Shown in pieces: positions 35,603 through 48,050 of a DNA stretch of 64,000 nt (its first letter is position 1; each line of letters opens with the position of its first letter). The DNA comes from Sambucus nigra (lineage: Eukaryota; Streptophyta; Magnoliopsida; Dipsacales; Adoxaceae), in contig OX422211.1 of NCBI GenBank assembly GCA_949130495.1, forward strand, positions 535,900,017-535,964,016. Direction: 5' to 3'. The notes below the pieces were generated by a model. It did not search any database and was not told where the DNA came from. It worked only from the letters and a program-made list of their open reading frames with translations. The translations under genes were made by a program, and so were the position numbers.

Positions 35603-36720
35603 AGCTCAGCTTAGTGTCTCGCTCCGGTGTTAAGCGAAGAGCGATTGCCTGTCTCTACTTCAAGTAACTAATATTTTAGTTTTGTAATTTTTCTAATTTC
35701 ATTTTGTAATTTTACATTCTAATTTCATTTTGTAATTTCATTTTGGATGTCTTGCTGTCGTGGATCTATGAGCACTTCTCTGGGCTGGGCGGCCGCCTCA
35801 ACATGGAGTTCGATGACACAATGCCCAGGATTGCATGTTGGGCATTGTCGTCCGCCTCCCAGAAGAATGCTTTTCAAAATCTAATCAACTATCGTGAGCA
35901 GTTAAATGACATGTCTGTAGGGGATGTAAGTGATTTATTTTGAGTATAAGTCTATGAGTTTTATTTTAACTTAAATATTCTCCGAACTAAAATTTTGTTA
36001 TGTTTGTTTACAGGTATTTTGGGATCCCTATAAAGATGCTAGGAATGCTTATCCACTTCTCGACGTATCATTTTATATTGGAATCATAATCTGTTTTGAT
36101 GTAGGGGAGCCATACGACCCGGAACATTTTTTGAGACACTTCGTCCGGCTCCAAATCATACCCCGCGAGCCCGTGACACCTTTAAGGGATGAGAAGGGAA
36201 ATAAGGCCACCCGATATAAGGTTAAATTCGATATGCAGAAATGGTACCAGGAAAACTGGCAAGACCACCTTCTATAAAAAAAGTCTATGTCGGTGCCCGT
36301 ATCGAGCCCCTGAGACTATAGCACCGATTACATGTCGTGGTACCTGCCCAAATCCCATCATATCGTTCATAACCCCGCTTTTCGTCAGTCGGACAAATGA
36401 AAACATCTTTGGTAAGTTTTTAGTTTTTACTCATTTCATTACTTTTAACTAATTTTTTCGTACTTACGTGTGTGGTCTTCGATAGGCAGACGAGGTGCGA
36501 AAGGTGATGGAATTATTGAAGAATAACATGGATGATGGGATTTATACAAATCCCGATACACTGCTTGCGTGAAATGTTCAAGAGTACGATATACTTGCTG
36601 CAACTATTAGGATGGGCCGACCGATTATCATCGAAGAGCCGGGTAGAAAGAAAAGTAGGCAAAGGAAAGGAGAAAGTTGTTGAGGGCACAAAACGGAAAA
36701 GAAAATGAATGTTTATAGGA
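35603..36720 (+). pseudogene. Plant mobile domain (PMD, aminotransferase-like) protein
   Basis: Exon pieces: 35603-35665 (SGVKRRAIACLYFK), 35743-35929 (LLSWIYEHFSGLGG ... INYREQLNDMSVGDV, then GTAAGT), and 36014-36277 after an ACAG acceptor (FWDPYKDARNAYPLLD ... YDPEHFLRHFVRLQIIP). A frame change follows and then DYMSWYLPKS, the usual C-terminal D-Y-x-x-W-Y block. These are the signature segments of the PMD found in plant MAIN/MAIL proteins and in the accessory genes of gypsy and Mutator-like elements. Its biochemical role is unknown. A basic tail (about 36640-36715, KKSRQRKG) may be a nuclear signal. A stop near 36277 and a frame change suggest decay. Confidence 0.7.
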
Positions 36721-37077
36721 TGCCTTAATACCTAGTTTTATTCTTGCAAGTTGTAATTAATACCGTATTTTGTTATTTTTAAAAAGTTGGTTGACATATA
36801 TGTATGAAATTAGGAAAATGGAAACTAGTTGAAAGTTGTTTTCTTGCAAATTGGTTGCATTAATATGTTTGGAATTGCTTTGTATGTTACAAACATTTAT
36901 AAGTTTCAAACTTTAGACTTGCAATGAATGTGGTATTTATCTTGTTATCAATTGCAATTTGACCTTGCCATTATGATTTATTGCAATTGCAATTATCTTA
37001 TCAATTAAATTAATCTTGTTTGAAACTATGGACTTACAATGTTTGAAACTATGGAAATGAATTATTTGAAACTTGGA

Positions 37078-37228
37078 TTTCATTCGCTACAAACATAGCG
37101 AGAAACTTCTCTAGTTTCGGCATAAACATAGCGAATGAACTTCGTTCGGGACAAACATCCCTCATAGTTTGATTTCTTGTAATTGATACCTAGTTTCATT
37201 CGCTACAAACATAGCGAGAAACTTCTCT
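37078..37228 (+). repeat. 36-base direct repeat in the MULE
   Basis: A segment beginning TTTCATTCGCTACAAACATA occurs at 37078 and again at 37193, each followed by GCGAGAAACTTCTCT. Between them an inverted form ATAGCGAATGAA is present. Confidence 0.8.
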
Positions 37229-38131
37229 GGTTTGAATGAGCAATCAATAATGACAACCGACGGAAAACACTTTGCCAATTGGATGGAGTTTGGATAAGCC
37301 TAAAAAATGTCTTCCACCTCCACGGTAAAATCATTCATTCTATACCAACACACATAGTGCTCCTCAAGCAACTTCATTACGTGTTGCATCGTTGTTCTAC
37401 CCTCTCTTTCAAAAATCCTCAATTTCCCTTTTGCATTGTCTATGCTTTTTCATTGTCGAAGCATTAGTAGCATTGTGATTTTTTATCATCACTAGAATGG
37501 CGTCCAACTTTACACCACTCGATGACATCTCTTCGATAATTTTTCTCTCATCCGAAGTGAGGCTACCGACATATGCATGTCCAACAAGTGATTCTGGCAA
37601 TTGGTGATTATGAACATCGCTAACAACAGACAACATCTCATGTCCGTTGTCAAGTGGAATGGCCTTCAACAGAAACGGGAAATTGCACTTTCGATTGATC
37701 GTGTCCTTCTTCCTACTTTTTTCCCCTTGACTACTACCTTAATTCCCAACATTCTTCCCGTGATGATCACGGTACTCCCCTCCCCTCTCACAACCCATGT
37801 GTAGACGTCCCTTACGCGTTGCAGAAGGTTCTTCTGACTTGGTGATAATGATTAATGTTTTAACGGATTGAGCTTGCTTTTGAGCCCAGGCGACCAACGC
37901 TTGTCGGGTGGGAAATACCTGAGTATAAAGAATAGAAGTAATCAATACATTATAATTATAATATATAAAAATCTACGTCTTCATTGAGCGACATTATAAT
38001 ACCTGGTCCGTAAAGAATGTCGCACTAATATCGACTCCCACAGATCCATCAACACCGTTATGTGGTATATCGACAATTGCTAATGCTTGATCAAATAACA
38101 GAGAGCTGAAATCCATGAAGGCATCCTGCAT
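37220..38131 (-). pseudogene. MULE/FAR1-type transposase, N-terminal part
   Basis: Minus-strand exons: 38131-38003 (ends ISATFFTDQ, then GTATTA) and 37918 to about 37220 after an ACTCAG acceptor. Blocks: VFPTRQALVAWAQKQA, HMGCERGGEYR, then NRKCNFPFLLKA, VSDVHNHQLPESLVGHAYVG, then the MQHVMKLLEEHY stretch and SVVIIDCSFK. This is the order of FAR1/MULE proteins: zinc-binding region with Cys...Cys...His-x-His, linker, then the first strand with Asp of the transposase core. Two stops interrupt it. The remaining DDE core and SWIM finger are absent: the sequence turns into repeats at about 37220. It points toward the PMD gene (convergent). Confidence 0.7.
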
Positions 38132-39076
38132 ATGTAAAAATATTATTAACAAACAATGATCGAATTTGAATCACAATATTTTAATCCTTATAACAACATA
38201 ATTGCAATTGATAACATAGTTCCAATGTAATTGATAATATACTTGCAATCCATGTTTGAATTCCGTTGTATGCTTTTTAAGGGTCACCATATCATTGAAT
38301 CACTTGGATAAGTTTGTATTCCATTCGGCATTAATATACCGAATATATTTCATTAGGTCGTGGTAAATATAATGACCCAGGCTATAAAATTATACAACTG
38401 GTTCGGGGTGATTATACCGAATTTAGTACATCAAGTCAGCAAGTTTATACCGATTGGAATTAGTTCGAACAAAAAAAATATAAGTTGGTTCGGGAGGTTT
38501 ACCCCAAATTTCTGCCTTTAACTCGGGGCCCCAACCTCGAATCACTGTACGTTTTATGAGATTTTCCAAATTTATAATCCTTATGAATAAACAAATATAT
38601 ATGCAATAGGACTCAAAGTTTACCTACAAAATATGATTTTGGGAGTTATCATTTGCTTTTGAGGTGCTGTCATTGTCTAATGGTGGAATATCCATTGGTA
38701 TTTGAATATTTAAATAACAAACCTTAGTTATTTAATAATATTGTTGAAGATGCTTAGTGTGTGGGGGGCAAATCTTTAATAATATTGTTAAGGATGGTCG
38801 GTGTGTGGGGACCAAAGGAAGAAAAATTTAATGATATTGAAGATGGTTGGTTGAAGATGGAATGTTGGATTAATGGAGAGAAAACTCTTGGCTTTTGTGT
38901 AGAAGATAAAGGGAGAGTTTGGAGTGTAGTGAATAGAGATGGATAATATGTGGTATTTTGTGTTAAAAATGGTGTGTAAAAAATATAGATATGATGTGGT
39001 GGCCCTTAGCAAAAAAAACTTTTTATTGCATGTAGTATTTTTTATGTATGGTGCCCTTAGAAATCCCCTTATTTAA

Positions 39077-39700
39077 ACTTTTCTTCATGTTAAGACAAGA
39101 TTATTTAGATGAGAGGAAAATGTTTTCAGTAATGGGAGCATGTGATCAAGAGTGGACATACTACTTACTATGATTAGGGTTTTGAATGTTTTGATGATGG
39201 GTGTATTAGATTTAAAATTTGAACGTAGTTTGTTATTTTCTTCAGTGCTTAAAGTCAAGTTTTTCACTATCAACCCCATGTTTCCTTACTTCTTTCAATA
39301 CTTAAAATCACTTTTAGTTTTAATCTTAAATGTCACATAAAAACACCAAAGAAAAAATTTCATTAAAATTAAAACGTGGCAATCTTAGCCGCCAGTGCTC
39401 TCCTAACTCCAAGTGAGCTCTAATTGTCATGCGACAGCTTGTGGTGGAAGTATAAAATTTTTTGGTGAAATCCTAATGACATCGACGACTTTTTGGCAAC
39501 TGGTGACGGTGGAGAATGGTGATGGAAGCCCGTGGGAGGTGGCTAGAGTGGGGATTCCGATGTACACATTTATAAACTTTAGTTTTGTTGAGATAAATTG
39601 TTATAAAAGTATAAGCGGTGTATATTTAATATGCATTTTTATTAGGGGCTAGTATTAATCATCCTTTATTTATTTCAAAGTATAATAGTAAATACGAGTT
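39077..39700. other. Intergenic, no gene seen
   Basis: No long open frame, terminal repeat or RNA gene was recognised. Confidence 0.4.
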
Positions 39701-40094
39701 TTCAACTCACACGTTGTGCGAATGATTTATAATTGAGAGGACCAAACGTGAGATTCGAAAGAAGGAGCACAAGCAGAAGGACGTCATTAGGACTCCTAAC
39801 CCTTAGACGAGCAAAACTTGTAGTCGAGCAAGGAGTGTCATGCACCATTAACACACGAGGAAGGTTCTATAAGCCATTGTAAGGAACATTCGTCCCACCC
39901 ATGCTAGTTCCCCTGGGAGGTAAAGGGGCTACGAGAGGGAAGAGATCCATAATATTATTTGGAAGGATCTCGTTGGGTGAATAATGCAAGTCCGAGTGCG
40001 TACAACCAAGGAATTTAGTAGGAGGGTCGTGCTCAATCAAATGATATTTCCTTTTTATCGTTCTTTGGAAGAAGTTGATCCACAAAAGAAATTT

Positions 40095-40970
40095 TCCACC
40101 CCACGCTTCAAAATCTACGACGAGATTTTATACTCAACCGATCATGTTCGCTAGTATCACCAAACCATGGGTCTATGGAACCTTAATAAAGCACTAATAT
40201 GAGGGATTTTGTCTTCTAATTTGGGGGATGTTGCTCATAATTGGTTTAATAATCTCCTTGTGAGATACTGTAAATTTTTTCTTCGTAGTGAGTAAAGTCG
40301 TTTACGACCAGAATCATTACTAGAAGTTCTCATCCAAAGAAAATTAATGACTTTCTCATACTTGGACATAATCCATAAGAGAGACTCGGAGAATACGCTC
40401 GAAGATGTGAAAGACTCTTAGAAGCAGGTGGTGGTCGCTTCCTTCAAGAAGGGTTTACCAAACAAGTTGTTGTACTAATCTCAAATAAAAAAAGAGGAGA
40501 CCACTATATATGACCTCATGTTCCAAACGAGAAGAATGTGAAGGTTAAAGATGTGGTCATAAGGAGCGACCAAGGTAACATTCGAGATAACTCAGTTAGT
40601 AAAAGGATAAAAGAGTACAATGGAAAAGATAGTACTAAAAGGCAGATAATAAAACAAATCCATCCAAAGCATTCAAAGGGATCAACATTGTATTCAAGGA
40701 GCCAATTTATAATATTCTCCTCGAGATAAAAAAAACAAGCATTATTTCAAGTAGTCGAGAAAAATGGTCGGGGACCTAACTAAGAGAAATTCGACATTGA
40801 GGCATTCGTATTATAAGAACCACAGGCGCAAAATAAAAAATTGAAAATCCTTCAATTCTAACCTTGAAGAATTGGTACAAGCACGACATCTCGATGAATA
40901 CATCGAGAGGCAGGTTGTGAAGGAAAAGACTGTCACTGAGCAATGATCGAGCAACGTTCTTGACCGAGCA
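40095..40970 (+). pseudogene. Gag of the plus-strand Tat fragment
   Basis: Blocks in order: PRFKIYDEILYSTDHVR (about 40103), SSNLGDVAHNWFNNLLV (about 40215), LMTFSYLDIIHKRDSENTLE (about 40350), KQVVVASFKKGLPNKLLY (about 40420), and near 40860 NLEELVQARHLDEYIERQV, the part that follows the zinc element in Tat gag. Several stops and frame changes. The order and wording match the gag at 8100-9115. Confidence 0.65.
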
Positions 40971-41353
40971 TGAAATGCGTGCCCATGTAAGTGCACGATC
41001 GTTGTTTTCGTTTTGCCTACTCAATACAAACAAACCTAAATTACGACTACACTTGCGAGGTAAGAACAACGGTAAGTCGAGTATCGAAAATCCACACAAC
41101 GAGATGCTAGAATTTATAAGGTTTAGTATTCCGAAATAAAAGTGTAAAAGGTGAATTACAAACTAAAAAGGAAAAGATGCATAAGAGGGAAATACTAATC
41201 TAGGCGAGTGTATTGAAACTAGATTAACAAATCGAGTAAAACTATAGGTTGCGTCGAATATCCCTCACCCGAGTTAATTTGTATAAAATGGATACATGGG
41301 TCGACGAGTTATTACAAATGTGTCTCATTTCGACAGTTAATTAAATCAAGGGT

Positions 41354-42479
41354 TGTCACGACCCTAAATCCGCATAAAAGCCTAATATGATTTTTGCGCC
41401 AACAAATATCCTGGAAATTGCACACGCAAGGTCGTTAGAACTGGACATACATGATATGCCCCGTCAAATCTCCTAGGCGCAATAATAAACACCATCACCA
41501 AAGCAAAGCAACGCGTCAGCTCGAGTGAGTCGATTCAAGCACAACCTAATTTAAATTAGCTAGAAAGCATGGTAAAAACGCGGTAAAGGAGAGCGGTAAA
41601 TAAACGCGGTAAAGTTATACTAGAAAGTAAGTAAATCAAAGCATGTAAACTAATTAACAAAGCATGTAAATCTAATTATCAAAGCAAGAACAAATGAAAT
41701 ACAACCTATATTAATGGAGAGGATGATGAATAGTGCAACATTCAACCCAAATGGGGTATCAAACCAAGAACAATTGAAGAAGAACTCTCCAAAACCCTTA
41801 AACCCTAAGCTATTCTAAGCTAAAATCTATCTTAAACTCTAATAAATGAATGTATATCTGAAATAGAAACCAAAATTGGTTTATATAGTAAGTTGGGAAA
41901 GAAATAAAGGAAAAAGAAAAAAAAAAGAAAAGAGGCAACAAATATCTGCAATATGCGGTCGACCGGTCGCAGGGGCGCGGTCGACCGCGCCTTCTTGTAA
42001 AAGTGCACTGTCTCCTTTCATAGGAAAAATACCATACCGCGATCGATCGGTCGCAGGGGCTCGGTCGACCGGTACTTTGTTTTCTGCAATCCTTTGGTCC
42101 ATGAAGAGGGGGAAAAGTCCAATAACGAAAACGGGAATATCTTCTTCGTCCGAACTCCAAACGATGCACCGTTTGTGGCCACGCGATGTTAACTCAATGA
42201 ACTACGTATCCATGTAATTTCCATGAGCTAGATAAGAAATGTGAATCGAATAAAATTCCCTCGAAGTAGCATCCGGCAATGAAACTTCTCCTAAATGCAA
42301 CGGATCCTCACTTTTAGCGTTCCAATACCTACAAAAGTACAATTAACCCCTGAAAATATGTATATATCCAAATCCAAGGTTGTATGGTTAATGAGCATAA
42401 ATATAGGCATTAAGGACGGTAAAAGCACTAGAATGGATAAAGTTAACGGGCAAAAATATGCAATATTTGATACGAATCA
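41354..42479 (-). mobile_element. LTR of an unassigned retrotransposon, minus orientation, with palindrome cluster
   Basis: Minus sense: starts TGATTCGTATCAAAT at 42479 and ends GGGTCGTGACA at 41354; length 1126. A TATA box CTATATAAACC lies at about 41890 (minus), and upstream of it two copies of a palindrome-rich unit (GGTCGACCGG, CGATCGATCG; 41955-42080). No internal region adjoins it and the 5-base flanks (AGGGT, GTGCT) differ. It may be a decayed solo LTR or an end of a deleted element. It separates the gag and protease of the Tat fragment. Confidence 0.5.
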
Positions 42480-42679
42480 GTGCTCGATGAAGTCGAAGAG
42501 GGGAATATGTTCACTATCATCTATGACACATCTATTCTTGACAAGATAAAAGGAACGACAAACCGAATGGAGATGAAGAAAGTAATGGCCTTAATGGAGG
42601 AATTCCAAATCAATCCCTCCAAACAGAACATGAGAAAATGTTGTCATTGAGAAGAGGTGAACCACACTAAGCAATAATA

Positions 42680-42900
42680 TTCACAAGTGAAGATTTGGTA
42701 GGAGTGAGAACCTCCCACCATCATGCCTTAGTGATCACGTTCCACGTGGAAAATTGGGACATCAATAAAATCTTGGTCAATCAAGAGACCTCTTCGGAGA
42801 TCATTTAAGTGAAGTTGTTCAGCAAATTAAACATGTAGATGGACAACCTCAAGGAAGTTATTTTCCCGTTGGTCAGATTTACGAAAAAGATCAATATGTT
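42680..42900 (+). pseudogene. Gypsy aspartic protease fragment
   Basis: The + reading gives DLVGVRTSHHHALVITFHV, then ILVNQETSSEI where the active site LVDTGSSADI is expected, then VIFPLVRFTKKINM. The catalytic Asp is replaced, so no activity is possible. Confidence 0.6.
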
Positions 42901-43767
42901 AAAATAACACTTTAAAATTAAAAGACAAGCGTACTCAATATTTCAATGGAAAGTTATAAACATAGTTCCAACAGCTGCCTCGAGACGAACTGAAGTTATA
43001 AAAAATTATATGACATGTTTTTTGGGATCGAACCACCAAAAACTTCATCATTATCGGGCTTACAATACCAAATAACTGATACCGCCATTAACGCCATTTT
43101 TATGTTTAAAGTTTAAAAATGTAAAAAAACGCATAAATTAATGGAGGAAAATTCATTTGGGCGAATAATTTTGAATCATTTGTGTGGAGTTTGAATGTCA
43201 ACACACCCCTCCTTGTGTTTTCCACTATCCATGGATTTTGAAAGCCCAAATGCTTATAAGCACTCGCAAAATGACCTTAACCGTATGTATTTTCAATAGA
43301 ATAAGATTTTGTAATGATTTGATCGTGGTTTCAAAATGATTTGGATGATGTGATTTTAGTGTAGCCTTAATGGTAGGTATTGAGCCTGGACGTCTAAGAT
43401 ATGAAGTTTTTTTTAGAGAAGAAGGATTTGAAAGGAGGGAAAATTAACTATGGGTCCCAATGATCTTTTAAAATGCTTATTGACCACATGAGTGCACTTA
43501 CAAATACCGTATTTTATTTGTAGTGTGATATTATGGAGTAAACTTTAGGGTGCCCTTAGCAACATCCTTGCTAAATATATATTATGATACAAGTGGATTA
43601 AATTTGGATTGAGTTCGAGGTAAAATTCGATCGATACTCACACCCTTATCTCAGGCTACCAATTACCACAAGGGGGTTATGTGCATAAAAGATAATAATT
43701 AATAGATAAAGTACAACTAGGTTAAACCCCAAGGGGTTTTAGTATTTTTCTCAAAATCAAAAGGGTG

Positions 43768-43800
<33 letters not shown>

Positions 43801-44003
43801 AACAACGGATAAAGCAGTCCTCTTCCACCATGTCTTCAGAACAATTTGTATCCATTATCATCGCTTAAATCGATATGGAAAGTCTATGTATATGTGTGTA
43901 TATTCAAATGCATCTATATGAATATCATTTTATAGAGAAATTTGATTTGAAGCATAGTTTTTTCACTTTTTCAGCATGTATTTACATAAACTTGTTTCAT
44001 ATG
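42901..44003. other. Intergenic sequence with a CT microsatellite
   Basis: A (CT)n run lies at about 43771-43799. The phrase GGGTGCCCTTAGCAACATCC near 43552 resembles a Mutator-type end but has no partner. No gene was recognised. Confidence 0.4.
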
Positions 44004-44292
44004 TCTCATGTAACACCTCGTTTTTTGGAATTTAATTAAAACTATGATTGGATGAATTGTCATAATTATTTGAGAATTTTATTTATGGATTTGAAACGAG
44101 TTATATGGAATTTTATGGATTTTAGTGTACTTATTTAAAAAATATATGAATTCAACTAATAAATTATTAAATGTATCTATATGGACATGTAATAATTGAT
44201 TTGAAATGATTATGAATTTATTGAATTTTTATTTGACTAGATTTTAAATTAGCTAGTACATGACATGTTAGAGAGGCTGCACATTTTATTAT

Positions 44293-45400
44293 TGTAAGAG
44301 CAAGATTTTTTATTGCTCATAGTTGTATTTTATTTTAATTTGGCCTATCTCGTAACACAAACACATCACCGTCACATCTTCTCGGCACTCGAAGACTATT
44401 GTTGAAGACCGTCAAATTTTGAAAGATTTGGTCATCTCAACAAACTTAGTAGAAGTATGTGATTGGGTTGGTAAATGATTTTTCACATTTTGGGGGGATT
44501 TGTTATATTTTATGAGATTGTTTTTGTAAAAAGAAAAACATTATTTTTTATTTGAAAAATGCCAGAAAAAATGGCGCTTCTTTCAAACGAAGCTGACTAT
44601 CGTTAGAACGAAATTATGTTAGTCGTTCGAACAAAGGTTCTAATGAGACATTTTCCTCGTCTCACTGAAATCTCGTTAGAAGGTATCGTTCGAATGAGAT
44701 GCAAGTGTCGTTCGAATGACCTACCTTTTCTTTCGAACGACTGGGTAAAATTTTATTTTTTAAAGATTATCTCCTCAATATCTTTTGTGTTTATCCTTTT
44801 TATTAACCCTTCTTATTAAATGGCTGAACAGGATCAGATATCGTGAGAACTCTTTTTAAAGAACAAAAACATCTTTTGACTTCTCTTTTTGTGATCAAAT
44901 ACCTCATATCATATTCTAATCCCCTTGAATTATTCTAGATCACCTCTACCAATCACAAGAAGGATTTCTTGCTTAAAATACTTTATGGAGACTTTTCTCT
45001 ACGGCTAATTTTGTGAAATAAGATTTCACAGCTCAAGAAGACGAGGTTGATCAGTGGATACCAAGGGTAGACTGCTACCTGTGGATGACTCAAGAGCTGA
45101 GTCGTATCTATTAAAGTTTTGAAGACTCTGCACATCTAACTTAGTGTAGCTAACTGTTTTGTAAGTCGATTGTATTCAAAACTCTCAATAGTGCTGAATA
45201 AAAAGGTTTTTCCCTTAATAGGAATTTTTCCTCATATTGATTGTTTTTGCATGTCTCGCTTGTTTATTAAAAATCTGAATTTGAAATTAACTCGCATGTA
45301 CACCATAATTAATTGAAGATTAAAATTTGATTAAAAATTGGATTTGTCTGTTGGGACATTTAATTATATAAATTGATCCAATAGTTCACGTGCACTCTCA
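44293..45400 (+). repeat. 5' LTR of the gag-only copia-type element
   Basis: Starts TGTAAGAGC and ends TGCACTCTCA, next to the primer site. U3 carries a cluster of CGTTCGAACGA-like palindromes (44575-44755) shortly before a TATA-like CTTATTAAATGG (about 44812). Confidence 0.8.
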
Positions 45401-45513
45401 AATTGGTATCAGAGCGGGTTACTCTAAAATATTGTGTGATCCTTTTTTCTGCAGAATTTTTTTTTATATCATCTTTTTGAAAAATTATTGATCTTTAAAA
45501 ATTTTAAATTTAA

Positions 45514-46024
45514 TGGATAATTTGTATGATCGAATTCCCATTTTTATGGTTCAAATTATGCTAACTTTAAGTTAAGATGTGGTCAACCTTAAAATCTATT
45601 GATGAACGAGTCTGGTTGCTTTGTGAAAGAGGGTGGACACCACCAACTATGATTGTTGATAATGTCGTCAACCCTAAATCCGTCACTTCTTGGACAGAGG
45701 ACGACTTTAAATGGAGCAATTTTTATCTTGTACAATTTGAGTGACATCTCGAGAGCTGTCACCCCTGATGATTTTCGCCACATTATGACGTGCACTAGGT
45801 CTAAAGAAGCTTGGAATGCCCTCCAGCTCACTCACAAAGGAACCAATGATGTTAAATCTTCTAAGCTGCAAAATCTCACCACACAATTTGAAACTATCAC
45901 TATGCTTGAACCTGAATTGTTTGACAAGTTTTACGCACGATTGTCTGATATAGTAAACTCTAGTTTCAATTTATGTGAAAGAATACCTGACACGCACATC
46001 GTTAAGAAAATTTTGAGATCGCTC
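45514..46024 (+). pseudogene. Gag, N-terminal half, of the gag-only element
   Basis: From ATG 45514 the reading gives a short decayed start, then DERVWLLCERGWTPPT, HIMTCTRSKEAWNALQL, QFETITMLEPELFDKFYARL and IVKKILRSL, the UBN2/copia gag core. It is cut at 46024 by the inserted copia element; the next codons are found at 57935 after the duplicated CGCTC. A close, intact relative lies on the minus strand at 52449-51369. Frame changes occur near 45560 and 45690. Confidence 0.8.
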
Positions 46025-46762
46025 TGAAGCACCCTATGTTTTTTACTCACTTGAGTCTATACTATATAGGCGCTTATCTAGTTTGGAAATAGTGACAACA
46101 TTAGAGTCATATCCCTTGCTACCAAGAGCCTCAGACACAACTTCAAATTATCCTCTAAAGGTCTCAAAGGTAGTATACCAATACTAAACCTAGGCTTCCA
46201 TATTTTATGTTGCATTTATATTATTTTAGGTGTGTGAGTCTTAATTCCCATCAAAATAATATTCTAATATTTTTTGAGATTTATAACAATTTTTAGGAAT
46301 TTTTAAACATTTAAAATTAAGGTTTTAAAATGTTATGGGTTGATTTATAATTTCTTTTCATTTCTAAAAACTTGGTTGGGTAGAAACCAAAATCGGCAAG
46401 AAAATGTGGGGTGACAACTAGGATTTTTTATAAACTTAAAACACGCATTTTAGGTGCGATCTCAGCCTTACACGTGTCTGCATTGTACCGGCTTAGATTG
46501 TGTATCTTCTTACTCACATAACTGAGAGACCTTATCAACCGTTGAATTATACTCATCGATGGTCTGCATGTTTCCTGACTCAATCCAAGTCTTACCAATC
46601 ATAATGCATTTAAATGCGGTGCATTTACAGCTATTAGATTTACACACGATTTGTTAGATTGAATCCAGGCCGCTGGTTTGGTTAATTGTTCCAGAACCTT
46701 CCATCGTCTTGTATAAATAGAGACCCTTGGGTATAAAATTACAATCTTTTGGTGAGTCTGAG

Positions 46763-46803
<41 letters not shown>

Positions 46804-47975
46804 AGGGAGAAATCACCAAACACGGCCAAACTCTTGCAAAATTTTCTCAGAAAAAATCTCTTGAGAGTTTGAGAGTAATCTTTGTTCAAAGATTATTTCC
46901 TCTCTCGTTTTAAATGTCTTTTCCAACGAGTCACTTGATTAGATCTTATTTCTTGTTTCATAGAAAACGTGGATCTGATTTATTTTGTGATATAAATCAC
47001 CTAGGTCTACTTAGTTTGATTTCTATTTCAAGAAATCATTATTTGTTGGTATTTTTGTACTCAAATGTTTATTTTAAACGTTTTACGAACAAATACCTTT
47101 TCTGTTTCAAGTTTTGATAAAAAGTGACTTAAAAACATTTAAAGAATTTGAGACGTTTACACTTCTTTGTTCATATTTCACATTTTGTGAAATAGATTTG
47201 TAAATAAATAAAAATTAAGTGTGTAGGATCTTGACTCTTTTGAATAGCAAGATTGTTACTCGATCTATCATAAAAAAGATAAGTCTAGTTTTCAATAAAC
47301 TGTGACTCAGAATCTTGCATATCCTTGTTAGATGAAATCTATAATTTGTAGGACTATTTGTCTGTATAAATGTGTGTATGTGTGTGTGTGTGTTCATGCA
47401 TGTGTTAGGTACAACATCACAATACACGTTTCACAGTACAACACTAAAATAGTGTTGGTTGAGAGATTTTTGACCTTAGAGTCGACGTAAAGCTAAAAGG
47501 AGGAGGAAGTACAAAGCTGCAGAACAACTAGGACAAATTTAGAGGCTTCAGAGAAGTCAGATTTACCTAATGGATCTGGTATAAATTCTTGACTTAGTAT
47601 AGGTCTGGTTGTGTGCTTAGTTTGTTAATAGTTTGTAACCTTATAACTCGTTTTTAATGGATTTTGTTTTTGAGGTGTAGACACCTCCGTGGATGTTTCC
47701 CTAATTGGATGGGGTTTTACCACGTTAAAATACCTGTGTACTTGCATGTTTAATCTTCATATAATCCCTTCTGATTGTGTGCTGGTTTAGATTCTATTAG
47801 TTTTGTTTTTCAAAACTTGGTCCCCAATAACTTAAATATCTCGTTCATAATAATTTTCATACACATCTTGTGTTGGTAATTTATTTTGTAAAAAAGAGTT
47901 TTTCAAACAAACTGTTAGGAGCCATTTAAACTGCTTTAAACCTTTTAAACATCTTAAGTGGCATTATTTTTTTCA
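46025..47975 (+). repeat. 5' LTR of the copia element
   Basis: TATA box TATAAATAG at about 46712, (GA)n at 46766-46796, and a GT-rich run near 47377. It ends CA directly before the primer site. Confidence 0.9.
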
Positions 47976-48050
47976 ATTGGTATCAGAGCATTGGTTTTAT
48001 AAAATCTTTTTAGATCCTAAGTTTCTGAAATTATTTTTTCAAAACAAACA

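Larger units (their letters stand above)
34455..39076. mobile_element. Mutator-like element with PMD gene and truncated transposase gene
   Basis: The element spans 34463-39068 (4606 bases), flanked on both sides by TTATTTAA (34455-34462 and 39069-39076), an 8-base target duplication. Terminal inverted repeats of roughly 100-130 bases: the left starts GGGAGTTTCTAAG, the right (complemented) GGGGATTTCTAAG, with further shared blocks such as ACAAAATACCACATA. Inside are a plant-mobile-domain gene on + (35603-36720), the 5' part of a FAR1-type MULE transposase on - (38131-37220), an 80-base tandem array and other short repeats. The transposase stops at the start of its catalytic domain, so the copy cannot move by itself. 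Confidence 0.8.
39700..42900 (+). mobile_element. Plus-strand Tat-lineage gypsy fragment (gag, protease), split by another LTR
   Basis: Gag blocks lie at 40095-40970 and a protease segment at 42680-42900, with a foreign LTR at 41354-42479 between them. No own LTR or primer site was found, and RT is absent. The sequence belongs to the same family as the minus-strand elements at 5331-14930, judging by shared gag and protease blocks. Confidence 0.6.

Noticed and set aside
41876..42217. 113- and 119-codon frames on opposite strands
   Set aside because: Both lie in the U3/R part of an LTR, depend on palindromic GGTCGACC repeats, and match no family.
43540..43575. Mutator-type inverted end resembling the 39068 end
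   Set aside because: Only one end seen; no partner or duplication found.
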